From a virus, in the IMG/VR virus record IMGVR_UViG_3300030329_001736, positions 1-64,000 of that record: a stretch of DNA of 64,000 bases; one strand, written 5' to 3'. Numbering within the stretch: the first letter of the stretch is position 1; every line of letters starts with the position of its first letter. A program made the position numbers and the translations under genes. Positions 7,700 through 14,877 of the stretch are shown here, piece after piece. Under the pieces are notes generated by a model. That model did not search any database. It was not told where the DNA came from and worked only from the letters and a program-made list of their open reading frames with translations.

Positions 7700-7712
7700 C
7701 TTGTAAGGGGAC
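7693..7712 (+). promoter_or_regulatory. conserved 20-base leader element
   Basis: CATGTAACTTGTAAGGGGAC belongs to a family of four intergenic elements (also 8011, 13839, 17638) with consensus CCTGTAA-n2-TGTAAGGGGAT placed 6-9 bases before a start codon. The AAGGGGA part is a Shine-Dalgarno sequence; the upstream conservation exceeds what ribosome binding needs. Confidence 0.5.
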
Positions 7713-7718
7713 TACCAA

Positions 7719-8018
7719 ATGACAGATACAACACACCAGCTAGACCTTGATCTCACCCAGCGCGAAAACCAGCGCCTCACATATCCGCAACTAGAGGCGA
7801 AACTTGGGATTTTACACGGCACCATGCACAGCGCCAAGGCCCTAGGGCTTCTATACAGGTGCCAAGACTTCCAGCGGCGTTGCAAGAGCTTGGATATCAA
7901 CCAGCGCGAGCTAGGGCTGTACATGATTTCGCAATGGGTCTTGATGCGCGTGGAACTGGCGAAAACGCCGAAAGCTCTTGCGTCTACCGTAGACCGTTTG
8001 CGCCGTTTTACCTGTTAA
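7719..8018 (+). CDS. 99-aa hypothetical early protein
   Basis: The protein is helical and Leu/Arg-rich, beginning MTDTTHQLDLDLTQRENQRL. It has no signal, membrane segment or cysteine cluster beyond single Cys residues. The start follows a conserved leader ending in AAGGGGA. A second conserved leader lies at its end, before the GP88 gene. It belongs to the run 6769-8913 of closely packed early genes. I do not recognise a family. Confidence 0.65.
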   Translation: MTDTTHQLDLDLTQRENQRLTYPQLEAKLGILHGTMHSAKALGLLYRCQDFQRRCKSLDINQRELGLYMISQWVLMRVELAKTPKALASTVDRLRRFTC

Positions 8019-8030
8019 ATTCGAGGGGAT
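8011..8030 (+). promoter_or_regulatory. conserved 20-base leader element
   Basis: CCTGTTAAATTCGAGGGGAT is the most diverged copy of the leader family described at 7693. It provides the GAGGGG ribosome binding site for the ATG at 8036. Confidence 0.45.
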
Positions 8031-8035
8031 TACAA

Positions 8036-8812
8036 ATGACAACGATTAAATCTCTAAAGGCTGAACTGAAAGCCCGTGGCGTCAATTCGTTCTTTACCGC
8101 GCCGGATGCTAACCCGAAGATTGCCAAGAACATGAAAGATGGCGTGATAACGTGGGGGCTACACTTAGCGCCCGCCGATCTATCGGGTTTCAACGTGTGC
8201 GCGGCGTCCACGGCGGGGTGCCGTGAAGCTTGTCTCCATACCGCTGGCAATCCGCTGTATATGGCAGCAAAAGAAAAGGCCCGCATCGCCCGCACTAAGC
8301 TTTACTTTCAAGATCGTGAATTATTTTTACAGGGCTTGCAGCGCGAAATAGATGCGGCATTCAGGAAAGCCAAGCGGGTAAACATGGCACCTGCATTTCG
8401 GCTTAATGCAACGTCTGACATACCATGGGAACGGGTGGCGCTTGGCGGCGAAACTGTGATTGACTACATCAACGCCAACGGCGGCGAGACCTACGATTAC
8501 ACCAAGCGGGCGAACCGTAAACCGCCTGCCGGTTATCACCTTACATTCAGTCTCGCAGAGAGTAACCTAGGGGACGCCGTAGACGCCTACAGGCGCGGCC
8601 TTAATGTTGCTGTGGTATTTGACACCCCAAAGGGCAAGCCATTGCCGTCTACATGGTCCCTAGGGCCGATCAAGGGCGTCCCTGTACATGACGGAGACCT
8701 GAGCGATTATCGCCCCGCTGATCCTAGCCCTTGCGTTGTTGGGCTGCGTGCCAAGGGCGACGCCATAGGCGATCAATCTGGATTTGTGCAAGCGGCAGGG
8801 GAGGCGGTCTAA
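8036..8812 (+). CDS. GP88-family protein
   Basis: The frame extends upstream to 7859, but the ATG at 8036 has GAGGGGAT at the right distance and leaves the conserved region intact, giving 258 residues. The signature is GFNVCAASTAGCREACLHTAG (about residues 59-79): four cysteines in the arrangement of the phage gene product 88 family. TKLYFQDRELFLQGL and LRLNATSDIPWE-type elements follow (here FRLNATSDIPWERV). The cysteines probably bind metal or an iron-sulfur cluster. The biochemical role of the family is not established. It sits directly after the methyltransferase-like gene, which may hint at DNA modification or host takeover. Confidence 0.75.
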   Translation: MTTIKSLKAELKARGVNSFFTAPDANPKIAKNMKDGVITWGLHLAPADLSGFNVCAASTAGCREACLHTAGNPLYMAAKEKARIARTKLYFQDRELFLQGLQREIDAAFRKAKRVNMAPAFRLNATSDIPWERVALGGETVIDYINANGGETYDYTKRANRKPPAGYHLTFSLAESNLGDAVDAYRRGLNVAVVFDTPKGKPLPSTWSLGPIKGVPVHDGDLSDYRPADPSPCVVGLRAKGDAIGDQSGFVQAAGEAV

Positions 8813-8913
8813 TGTTTAACGTAATACGGCATTCAGCCCTAGCCCTTGCCTATGCTGTGATTATTGTCGAAATCGTGGCGGCGTTCACCGTTCTAGGGTG
8901 GTTACTCGAATAA
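8812..8913 (+). CDS. 33-aa single-pass membrane protein
   Basis: The ATG shares a base with the GP88 stop (TAATG) and has GGGGAGGCGG upstream. The product begins MFNVIRHSALALAYAVIIVE and is almost one continuous hydrophobic helix ending TVLGWLLE. It is too short for family assignment. Coupled translation and a good ribosome binding site support expression. It is the last gene before a promoter and terminator pair. Confidence 0.55.
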   Translation: MFNVIRHSALALAYAVIIVEIVAAFTVLGWLLE

Positions 8914-8929
8914 CGCCATACTAGAAATA
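8907..8929 (+). promoter_or_regulatory. phage RNA polymerase promoter copy
   Basis: GCCATACTAGAAATA (8915-8929) repeats the 12-base core found at 5852. The predicted start is G8924. It stands immediately before a strong terminator, so transcripts would be about 50 bases unless read-through occurs. A replication-priming role, as for the left-end origin promoter of T7, is possible. Confidence 0.6.
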
Positions 8930-8940
8930 AACCCCAGTGT

Positions 8941-8972
8941 AACCCCTAGGTTTATCCTAGGGGTTTCTTTTT
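8941..8972 (+). terminator. rho-independent terminator
   Basis: AACCCCTAGG and CCTAGGGGTT form a perfect 10-bp stem with a TTTAT loop, followed by TCTTTTT. It closes the early operon 6511-8913. Confidence 0.9.
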
Positions 8973-9092
8973 GCCTGCCCTCCGCTGCCTCTTAGGGGAG
9001 GCCCAGGCAAGTCTGATAGTAGACCTTCGCGCACACCTTCCCCCTGTGTGATCATGGGCTCGGAATGAGGTGATTCGTTGCCGTTATCGGCA
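8971..9092 (+). ncRNA. hairpin-rich non-coding stretch, candidate structured RNA
   Basis: Five successive local hairpins can be read: TTGCCTG/CAGGCAA (8971-8977 with 9004-9010, plus inner CCTCC/GGAGG), GTCT/AGAC about 9011-9024, CACAC/GTGTG about 9034-9052, GAAT/ATTC about 9063-9076, and TGCCG-TTAT-CGGCA (9079-9092). No open reading frame of note covers it. It may be a structured leader, a small RNA or a recombination site. No known RNA family is recognised. Confidence 0.4.
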
Positions 9093-9140
9093 GTGTCCCT
9101 CCACCTTCCCTCATAACTCTCTGTTTTATATGGGATTAAT

Positions 9141-9177
9141 GTTGTAGGTTTACAACCAATAAAATATTTGATACAAT
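9141..9177 (+). promoter_or_regulatory. sigma70 promoter with overlapping palindromic operator
   Basis: The -35 TTTACA (9149-9154) and -10 TACAAT (9172-9177) are exactly 17 bases apart. A perfect inverted repeat GTTGTA-GGTT-TACAAC (9141-9156) overlaps the -35, and a further half-site GTTGTA lies at 9194-9199. This would drive the regulator and integrase genes from the host polymerase and allow repression, plausibly by the regulator encoded at 9223. Confidence 0.7.
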
Positions 9178-9222
9178 CAGGTTAGAGTCAGGGGTTGTAA
9201 AAATTTACTGAGAGATGCCACA

Positions 9223-9582
9223 ATGTGTGGTCACACAATTTCAGGCGCTAAACTAGCGTACCTACAGAAGATGCGGGCTGTCACGCGATACATGCGTGAG
9301 CTTGATGGGTCTATAAGCGCGTATCAATTAGAGGCGTTCCTGATCGTCGCTGCTGCCGGACCTGACGGCATGTCGATGCGAGACATTGAGAGTCGTATGC
9401 GGATTGGCAATGCCACATTGTCGCGGGTCATGGCAAATTGGTCGAAGTGGAAGAAGCCAGATGTCCCCGGAATGGACATGATCGAAATCAATATTGATCC
9501 AAGGGACCGCCGCTTCCGCATCGCCACCTTGACGCCCAAGGGGCTCGCAGTGGCTGAGAAAATCGCTGCAATGATGGAGTAG
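9223..9582 (+). CDS. MarR-like winged-helix regulator
   Basis: The protein has 119 residues. It has the MarR-type order: helices with SAYQLEAFLIVAAAGPDGMSMRDIESRM, recognition helix GNATLSRVMANWSKW, then a wing with DPRDRRFRIATLTPKGLAVAEKI (DxRxRR..LTxxG is the typical wing motif). It should bind a palindromic operator as a dimer, and a perfect palindrome lies in its own promoter. The integrase gene follows three bases after its stop. I infer a switch controlling integration or lysogeny. There is no CI- or Cro-like gene nearby. Confidence 0.75.
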   Translation: MCGHTISGAKLAYLQKMRAVTRYMRELDGSISAYQLEAFLIVAAAGPDGMSMRDIESRMRIGNATLSRVMANWSKWKKPDVPGMDMIEINIDPRDRRFRIATLTPKGLAVAEKIAAMME

Positions 9583-9585
9583 TGC

Positions 9586-10716
9586 ATGGCACGACAGAGA
9601 GGGAAAGCGTGGTACGGAGTTGTCCGCGTACCAGGCGCGAAAGTTCCGCTACGGAAAAGCTTTGGGTCATCTAAAGATTCCGCTGAAGCGTGGGAAAACG
9701 CCTGTAAACGGGCAATCGCTGACGGCTTGCCAATCCCTGATCCAAACGTGATGAAGGGCGACGGCAGCGTTGGCGAGTTTTTCACCGCTGCTTATGATTA
9801 TCTTTGGGCAAACAAGAAAGGCGCACAAAAAAAGTGGTACGCCGTCCGGCAACAGATCAGGTTTTGGGGTCCAAACCTTCCGGTCTCAGCTATCGACTAC
9901 AACGCGGTGGTCAGGTTCACCACTCACTGGCTAGAGACTGATCAGCCGTCTACGGTCAATCAGAAACTCAGTGATTTGAAGATGATTTTGACACATGCCG
10001 TTGATTGCGGGCACCTCCAGAAGGTTCCTAAAATTAAAAAGCTTCGGCAGAGCCAAGGTCGCCTACGTTTTCTCACCGATCTTGAACGCGCCCAGTTGCT
10101 GCAAGGGTTCCGGCATCTTGGGTTTGAAAACGAATACTGGTTGACGCTCTTTTTGCTTGAGCAAGGAAACCGCATAACTGAGGCTGTTGTGAGGAAGCAC
10201 GGGGATAGCCGCCGGATCGACATGAATACCCCTCCGATTGAGTGGGCCGATGTCTCTACGCCTATAGGCACCGCGCCGAGGGTACAGATTACCCATGAAG
10301 ATGGGAGCGTGACGGATGAGCCAGCGGTCACGTTTTGGAAAACCAAGAATGGAAGCTTCCGGACAATACCGCTGACACCCTTGGCTTGTCAGGCGTTGGA
10401 ATACACCCGCCAGCAAGGCTGGGAGCGACCATTCTCCGAGATCACTTATGAGGGGTATTGGAAATCATTCAAACGAGTGCAGGAGTTTTTGGGGCACGCA
10501 GATGACAAGGAGTATGTGCCGCATATTCTTCGACACACCTGTGCTTCTCAATTTGCCATCAAGGGCATGGACATGCGCCGGATAATGGCTTGGATGGGGC
10601 ACGCATCCATGCAGACAACCCTGCGCTACGCCAAGTTGGCTCCAACTGATTTGTTTAGCATGGTGCCGTCAGCGACACCTGTACAACAACAGCAACAACT
10701 GAGGGTGATTGAATAG
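9586..10716 (+). CDS. int: tyrosine recombinase / integrase
   Basis: The protein has 376 residues. The N-terminal half has an arm-binding and SAM-like core-binding part. The catalytic domain shows the Arg in EQGNRITEAV (about 195), Lys in FWKTKNGSFRTIPL, HILRHTCASQ (HxxR, about 312-316), GHASMQTTLRYAKL with the nucleophile Tyr at about 347, and a Gln-rich tail. It would integrate phage DNA site-specifically into the host chromosome. Integrases are absent from T7 itself but present in several marine T7-like phages that use host tRNA genes as targets. It is cotranscribed with the MarR-like regulator. Confidence 0.92.
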   Translation: MARQRGKAWYGVVRVPGAKVPLRKSFGSSKDSAEAWENACKRAIADGLPIPDPNVMKGDGSVGEFFTAAYDYLWANKKGAQKKWYAVRQQIRFWGPNLPVSAIDYNAVVRFTTHWLETDQPSTVNQKLSDLKMILTHAVDCGHLQKVPKIKKLRQSQGRLRFLTDLERAQLLQGFRHLGFENEYWLTLFLLEQGNRITEAVVRKHGDSRRIDMNTPPIEWADVSTPIGTAPRVQITHEDGSVTDEPAVTFWKTKNGSFRTIPLTPLACQALEYTRQQGWERPFSEITYEGYWKSFKRVQEFLGHADDKEYVPHILRHTCASQFAIKGMDMRRIMAWMGHASMQTTLRYAKLAPTDLFSMVPSATPVQQQQQLRVIE

Positions 10717-10717
10717 C

Positions 10718-11107
10718 ATGAGTTTTAAATCCTACTTGGTGGAACTGAAAAACAAAGAAGACGTTGAGTATCTAGACAGCTATCTGGGCGCACCGGCATT
10801 GGACGGCGTTGTTTTCCTTAATCATGTCTATCGGGCTGACGAGAAGGTGCCGGGTTACTCTACACACACTCTGGTAGCAGCACTGACAGCAGACAGGGCG
10901 GACCTTCCCGCGTCGATGGTGGATGAGGCGGGACTTGGACCAAGACCCCTGAACATTGAGAGGCTGGATAATCTGCCAGATCACCTCAAGATAAAAGAGG
11001 AACACGGTTTTAGCGTTAAGGGGTGGTCAGTGCCTGAGTGGTCAGACGCTACTTGGGCAACCGAAGCCACACGGTATCTTATGACTGTGGTTTATGGCGC
11101 ACGGTAG
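10718..11107 (+). CDS. hypothetical protein downstream of integrase
   Basis: I chose the ATG at 10718 just after the integrase stop; an in-frame TTG at 10709 with better-spaced GAGGGTGA would add three residues. The product has about 129 residues, is acidic and soluble with no membrane segment, and contains WSVPEWSDATWATEATRYLM near the end. No family is recognised. It ends before a gene-free stretch and terminator and belongs to the integrase operon. Confidence 0.65.
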   Translation: MSFKSYLVELKNKEDVEYLDSYLGAPALDGVVFLNHVYRADEKVPGYSTHTLVAALTADRADLPASMVDEAGLGPRPLNIERLDNLPDHLKIKEEHGFSVKGWSVPEWSDATWATEATRYLMTVVYGAR

Positions 11108-11246
11108 TGTGTTTACGCTGTGTCTAATACATACACTTGTGCTTATCAGGTGTAGCTAAGTGGCTGGTTTGAAACACAAATTCCGAAATTACACACTGGC
11201 GAATTCTGTACCCGATCCATGTAGGTGAGCAATACTTGTTAAGAAA
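11108..11246. other. gene-free stretch after integrase, possible attP
   Basis: About 140 bases without a coding frame lie between the integrase operon and the terminator. Repeated TGTGT/TACAC-like words (11108-11160) could be arm sites. 11150-11225 has loose similarity to tRNA sequence (GTGTAGCTAAGTGGC, then GCGAATTCTGTACCC and GATCCA), but no complete cloverleaf forms. The attP call rests on position and these weak hints only. Confidence 0.3.
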
Positions 11247-11282
11247 GGGACGTAGGGCATTGTTTCTACGCCCTTTTCCTTT
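11247..11282 (+). terminator. rho-independent terminator before RNA polymerase gene
   Basis: GGGACGTAG pairs with CTACGCCC (one bulge) around a GGCATTGTTT loop, followed by TTTTCCTTT. It separates the integrase operon from the RNA polymerase gene. Confidence 0.75.
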
Positions 11283-11346
11283 GGTCTAATCCCTGTAATT
11301 CAACAACTATTATGTGTTTACAGGGCACAGCAAAATAGGGGTGAAA

Positions 11347-13836
11347 ATGGCTGAGAACAACGCGGTTAATATTTACCATGAGCAACGAGCCCTCGAAGAA
11401 TCCATGCGGTCTGAGACGATCCGGCGTTACCACAGGCTTCACCATAAAGCGCGGCAGCGCGGCGATTATGCCGCAACCCACACAGGTCGCGCTGTGCTGC
11501 ATCACGCTATCGATGCTTTTGAAATTGCGATTGATAACTTTAAGTCTGATAGCAATTCGGGAAAACCCGGCAAGCGGCACACCGCCGCTAAAATGCTAGA
11601 CACAGTTGATACTCCCACCGTTGCTTATCTGTTCACGCGGGCAATTCTCAATTTTGTACCGATCTCGACAAAAGAGGGGGCTACTGCCGCACTATCTGCT
11701 GTGGCAATCCGAGGCTGTACCTTGATCCACGACGAGATGCGGATACGCTTTTTCGCTGAGAACCACTTCAAGCTTGCCCGCAAGATGTTGCAGGATTTTG
11801 ACGCCCGTGATCTGCCTCGCCGCCGCCGGAAGGAGATGCTCCAGCGCAAATTCTCGCAGATGCGGATGGAATGGGCGGTGTGGTCGAAGCGCGAGATGGT
11901 CAGCCTAGGTCGCGTGCTTGTTGAGCTTTTCGGAAACGCAACCGGCATGACACACATTAGCCAGGTTTTCGAGAACGGGAAGAAGCGGACAATAGTACAG
12001 CCTACTGCTGAGATGCTGACAAAAATCGAGGAGCGGATCAAAGCTAACGAAGACATATTCACTGTCTTCTTGCCCATGATCACCAAGCCCAAGCCGTGGC
12101 AGAACGGTAAGCTATTTGGGGGCGGATATTTCACAGACAATGTGACAGCTTACCCACTGGTCAAAGGGATCAAGCGGCAATTCCTTGAAGAGATGAATAA
12201 CATGGACTTGTCCGAAGTTCTCCGCGCCGTCAACGCCATCCAAGAGGTGCCGTTTCGCATCAGTGCCGTCATGCCGGACCTGTTGGAGCATGTCTTCTCT
12301 CTAAACAGAGAGCTTGCGGGTCTCCCCCTCGCTGACCAAGAACCTATCCCTGACGCACCAGCGGGTGCTGATGTTGACGGGGAGATAAAAAATTCCTACC
12401 GGCGGGAATGCTACCAAGTTCACGATAAAAACCGCCGCCGGATTTCCAAGCGTTTGATGGTGGCGCGCGTTATCCATCTCGCCAAGCGTTTTGAAAAAAA
12501 TCCTGAGCTTTATTTCCCCGTCCAGATGTGCAGTCGCGGGCGGCTCTATGATGTATCTACGTTCTTAAATCGGCAGGGGCCAGATTTCGTAAAAGCACAG
12601 CTTGAATTCGCGCAGGGAAAGCCCGTTACCACACCTGAGCAAGCAGCATGGCTTGCCGTTATCGGCGCAAATCACTATGGCAAGGACAAGCTGCCGTTAC
12701 AGGAGCGTGCTGATTGGGTGACCGAAAATGAACATTGGATTTTTGAGATTGCCGCCGATCCTTTCAACGACCTTAGATGGACTGACGCGGACGAGCCATT
12801 CCAGTTCGTGCGCTGGTGCATGGAATGGTCGAACTTCAGGCGTGAGGGCTACGGGTACGTGTCTCATCTCCCGTGCAACGTCGATGCTACGTGTAGCGGA
12901 TTACAGGTCTTCAGCGCCGCACTAAGAGACCCTGAGGGTGCCCGCTGGACTAACCTTACCGCACGCCCTGACCGACAAGACATCTACGTGCGTGTCGCGG
13001 AACTCGCTACTGCCAAATTTGAAGCAGAGACAGACCCTGAAAAACTAGACCTTGCCCGTGCCGCTCTGAAATTCGGAATCGGCCGCACTGAGTGCAAGCG
13101 CCCGTGCCTTGTTATACCGTATTCTGGGACGTTCCACGCGGTTATGAAGTACGTGCGTGAGGCAATTCATAAGCGGACCCAGAAAGGGGAAACGCACGCA
13201 TTCATGGAGAACGATTCCAAGTTTATCGCCTATATCTCATCGAAAATATGGGATTCGATACATGAATCAATCCCCGCTGCGCGTGAGTGCATGAAATGGA
13301 TGCAGGCAGCATCACGCCTTGTCTCCAAGAGTGATACACCTATACCTTTAGTTTGGTTTACGCCAGATGGTTTCCCTGTCCAGCAAGCTAGATACGAGCA
13401 GAAGCACGTTCGCGTCTCGACGTTCCTAGACGGAGTGATCTATCGGCTGTCGCTGTTCGAGGACACGCCGAAGCTAGACGCGAAGAAAATGGCATCATCC
13501 ATCGCCCCAAATTGGGTGCATTCCTTAGACGGCTCAATACTGCGCGGCGCAATAAACCTGGCGCTGGATCAAGAAGAAGACTTCGGGCGAGGGCCGGTTT
13601 ACTTCAACACCATACATGACTCATTCGGCACGCACTGTGCTGATCTGCCTGATTTTCTGGAGTACTGTATCAAACCCTCGTTCATACAGATTTTTGATGA
13701 GGGTGACCCGCTTGCTGATTTTGAAAATGAGGTGGCGAAAATAATTAACCAAGATGGGGTCGTGCTGCCACCGCCGCCGGATCGCGGAGACTTCGATGTT
13801 CGCGAGGTCAGGCAGAATGATTTCTTTTTCAGTTAA
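11347..13836 (+). CDS. single-subunit DNA-dependent RNA polymerase
   Basis: The protein has 829 residues from the ATG at 11347, which has TAGGGGTG upstream; the frame extends to an ATG at 11314 without a ribosome binding site. Catalytic elements of T7-type polymerases are visible: VDATCSGLQVFSAALRD (metal-binding Asp, about 510), ECKRPCLVIPYSGT (Lys and Tyr of the fingers, about 581-590) and NTIHDSFGTHCADLP (second Asp, about 757). The enzyme transcribes the phage middle and late genes from its own promoters, for which the repeated CATACTAGAA motif is the best candidate. The amidase at 15247 may restrain it, as in T7. Confidence 0.95.
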   Translation: MAENNAVNIYHEQRALEESMRSETIRRYHRLHHKARQRGDYAATHTGRAVLHHAIDAFEIAIDNFKSDSNSGKPGKRHTAAKMLDTVDTPTVAYLFTRAILNFVPISTKEGATAALSAVAIRGCTLIHDEMRIRFFAENHFKLARKMLQDFDARDLPRRRRKEMLQRKFSQMRMEWAVWSKREMVSLGRVLVELFGNATGMTHISQVFENGKKRTIVQPTAEMLTKIEERIKANEDIFTVFLPMITKPKPWQNGKLFGGGYFTDNVTAYPLVKGIKRQFLEEMNNMDLSEVLRAVNAIQEVPFRISAVMPDLLEHVFSLNRELAGLPLADQEPIPDAPAGADVDGEIKNSYRRECYQVHDKNRRRISKRLMVARVIHLAKRFEKNPELYFPVQMCSRGRLYDVSTFLNRQGPDFVKAQLEFAQGKPVTTPEQAAWLAVIGANHYGKDKLPLQERADWVTENEHWIFEIAADPFNDLRWTDADEPFQFVRWCMEWSNFRREGYGYVSHLPCNVDATCSGLQVFSAALRDPEGARWTNLTARPDRQDIYVRVAELATAKFEAETDPEKLDLARAALKFGIGRTECKRPCLVIPYSGTFHAVMKYVREAIHKRTQKGETHAFMENDSKFIAYISSKIWDSIHESIPAARECMKWMQAASRLVSKSDTPIPLVWFTPDGFPVQQARYEQKHVRVSTFLDGVIYRLSLFEDTPKLDAKKMASSIAPNWVHSLDGSILRGAINLALDQEEDFGRGPVYFNTIHDSFGTHCADLPDFLEYCIKPSFIQIFDEGDPLADFENEVAKIINQDGVVLPPPPDRGDFDVREVRQNDFFFS

Positions 13837-13838
13837 AC

Positions 13839-13858
13839 CCTGTAAATTGTAAGGGGAT
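13839..13858 (+). promoter_or_regulatory. conserved 20-base leader element
   Basis: CCTGTAAATTGTAAGGGGAT follows the RNA polymerase stop directly and ends six bases before the ATG at 13865. It is the best match to the four-member leader family. Confidence 0.5.
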
Positions 13859-13864
13859 ACGGGA

Positions 13865-14011
13865 ATGAAAATGAATATAGCCATACTAGAAATAAAAGAA
13901 TTTTTAAACCAATCAGAGGAGGGCCAGACCCCCATGGATCAAGACTTGGACGACTACGAGTTCCAGCAGAGGCTGGCGGAATTTGGGGAGGATTTCGTTA
14001 TCGATGACTGA
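13865..14011 (+). CDS. 48-aa acidic hypothetical protein
   Basis: The ATG at 13865 follows the leader AAGGGGAT. The 48-residue product begins MKMNIAILEIKEFLNQSEEG and ends in a strongly acidic stretch (DLDDYEFQQ, EFGEDFVIDD). Its first codons contain the phage promoter motif, so the same bases read AILE. The stop overlaps the next gene. Small acidic proteins in this place can be DNA mimics or host enzyme inhibitors, but nothing here proves it. Confidence 0.5.
   Translation: MKMNIAILEIKEFLNQSEEGQTPMDQDLDDYEFQQRLAEFGEDFVIDD
13871..13893 (+). promoter_or_regulatory. phage RNA polymerase promoter copy, middle genes
   Basis: TGAATATAGCCATACTAGAA has the exact 12-base core at 13880-13891. The predicted start is G13889. 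It stands just downstream of the RNA polymerase gene, ahead of the DNA replication genes, the classical position for the first class II promoters of T7-like phages. Confidence 0.65.
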
Positions 14012-14282
14012 TGATGACAACGACGAAATCGACTATCCGGGAAACGTGGTGCCGTTGTTTAGGGATTTAGATAACGATCCTGATGACGAAACAAGTCCAC
14101 TTAACACCGCGCTTTATGCAGGTCCAACTGGCGTATTCATCCAGCAGGAGTCTAGCAGTCTTACCGAAAATGACAACGACTGCGTTGCCTTGACTTGGCA
14201 ACAGACTCAAATGCTGGTGACCAGCCTGATTGGACTTTTGGCCCACAGAATAAATGGAGAATTCAATGGCACACTCCACTAA
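14004..14282 (+). CDS. 92-aa acidic hypothetical protein
   Basis: I took the ATG at 14004, which overlaps the previous stop; the frame also opens at a TTG (13983). The product begins MTDDDNDEIDYPGNVVPLF and is highly acidic in its first half, then ends in a helix WQQTQMLVTSLIGLLAHRI. The last 17 bases overlap the SSB gene. No family is recognised. The neighbours point to the DNA metabolism module. Confidence 0.6.
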   Translation: MTDDDNDEIDYPGNVVPLFRDLDNDPDDETSPLNTALYAGPTGVFIQQESSSLTENDNDCVALTWQQTQMLVTSLIGLLAHRINGEFNGTLH

Positions 14283-14877
14283 ATCCCCGCGCTTTTCCAC
14301 TCCAGTGGGAGAGGCGGTCTATCCATATCTGCACGGAGATGGAGATACCAAATACCACGATCTAGGCACGTATAAGGCTGATCTCCGGGTGTCCAAAGAA
14401 GAAGCCGCGCCTCTCCAAAAGAAAATTTCAAAGCTTTATCAGACCCACGTTGGCGATCCTGTGCCCACAGAGAATTTCCTGTGGTCCGAAGAGACTGACG
14501 AGGCCGGTGATCCCACCGGAAATGTGGTCTTCAAGCTCCGCGTTAAAAACGTGCAGCTACGTGACGGCTCGGTCTGGTCTCGCCGCCCAAAGCTTTTTGA
14601 CACTAGCGCACCTCCTAAGCCTATCGACGTACAGCCGTGGGGCGGCACGAAGATGATCGTCGCATTCGACGCCTACGCCTACAGCAAGCCGCGAAAAGGT
14701 CTGAAGCTACAGCCTGTCGCTATTCAGATTGTCGATCTAGTGGAGGGTGAAGAAGTTAGTGACGCTGAGAAATTTGGATTTGGAGAAATGGAGTCAGGTT
14801 TCAAACAAGATGCCACAGAGGAAGAGTTCCCGTTCGACACCCAAGAAGAAGAAGACGAAGAAAACGCAGACTTCTAA
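14266..14877 (+). CDS. single-stranded DNA-binding protein, T7 gp2.5-like
   Basis: The protein has about 203 residues from the ATG at 14266 (GGAG eight bases upstream). The N-terminal beta-rich part contains TPVGEAVYPYLHGDGDTKYHDLGTYK, as in phage SSB proteins. GGTKMIVAFDAYAYSKPRKGLKLQPVAIQI forms the next strands. The C-terminus is strongly acidic (EEEFPFDTQEEEDEENADF), the typical tail that contacts polymerase and helicase. It coats single-stranded DNA during replication. The gene overlaps the next gene by 68 bases if the endonuclease starts at 14810. Confidence 0.85.
   Translation: MAHSTKSPRFSTPVGEAVYPYLHGDGDTKYHDLGTYKADLRVSKEEAAPLQKKISKLYQTHVGDPVPTENFLWSEETDEAGDPTGNVVFKLRVKNVQLRDGSVWSRRPKLFDTSAPPKPIDVQPWGGTKMIVAFDAYAYSKPRKGLKLQPVAIQIVDLVEGEEVSDAEKFGFGEMESGFKQDATEEEFPFDTQEEEDEENADF

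Noticed and set aside
9324-9785. 153-residue minus-strand frame opposite the regulator and integrase genes
   Set aside because: It is a shadow of two well supported plus-strand genes with no ribosome binding site or recognisable motif.
11150-11225. tRNA gene
   Set aside because: A D-loop-like GTGTAGCTAAGTGGC and a T-loop-like GCGAATTCTG are present, but no acceptor or anticodon stem can be completed. Kept only as a weak attP hint.
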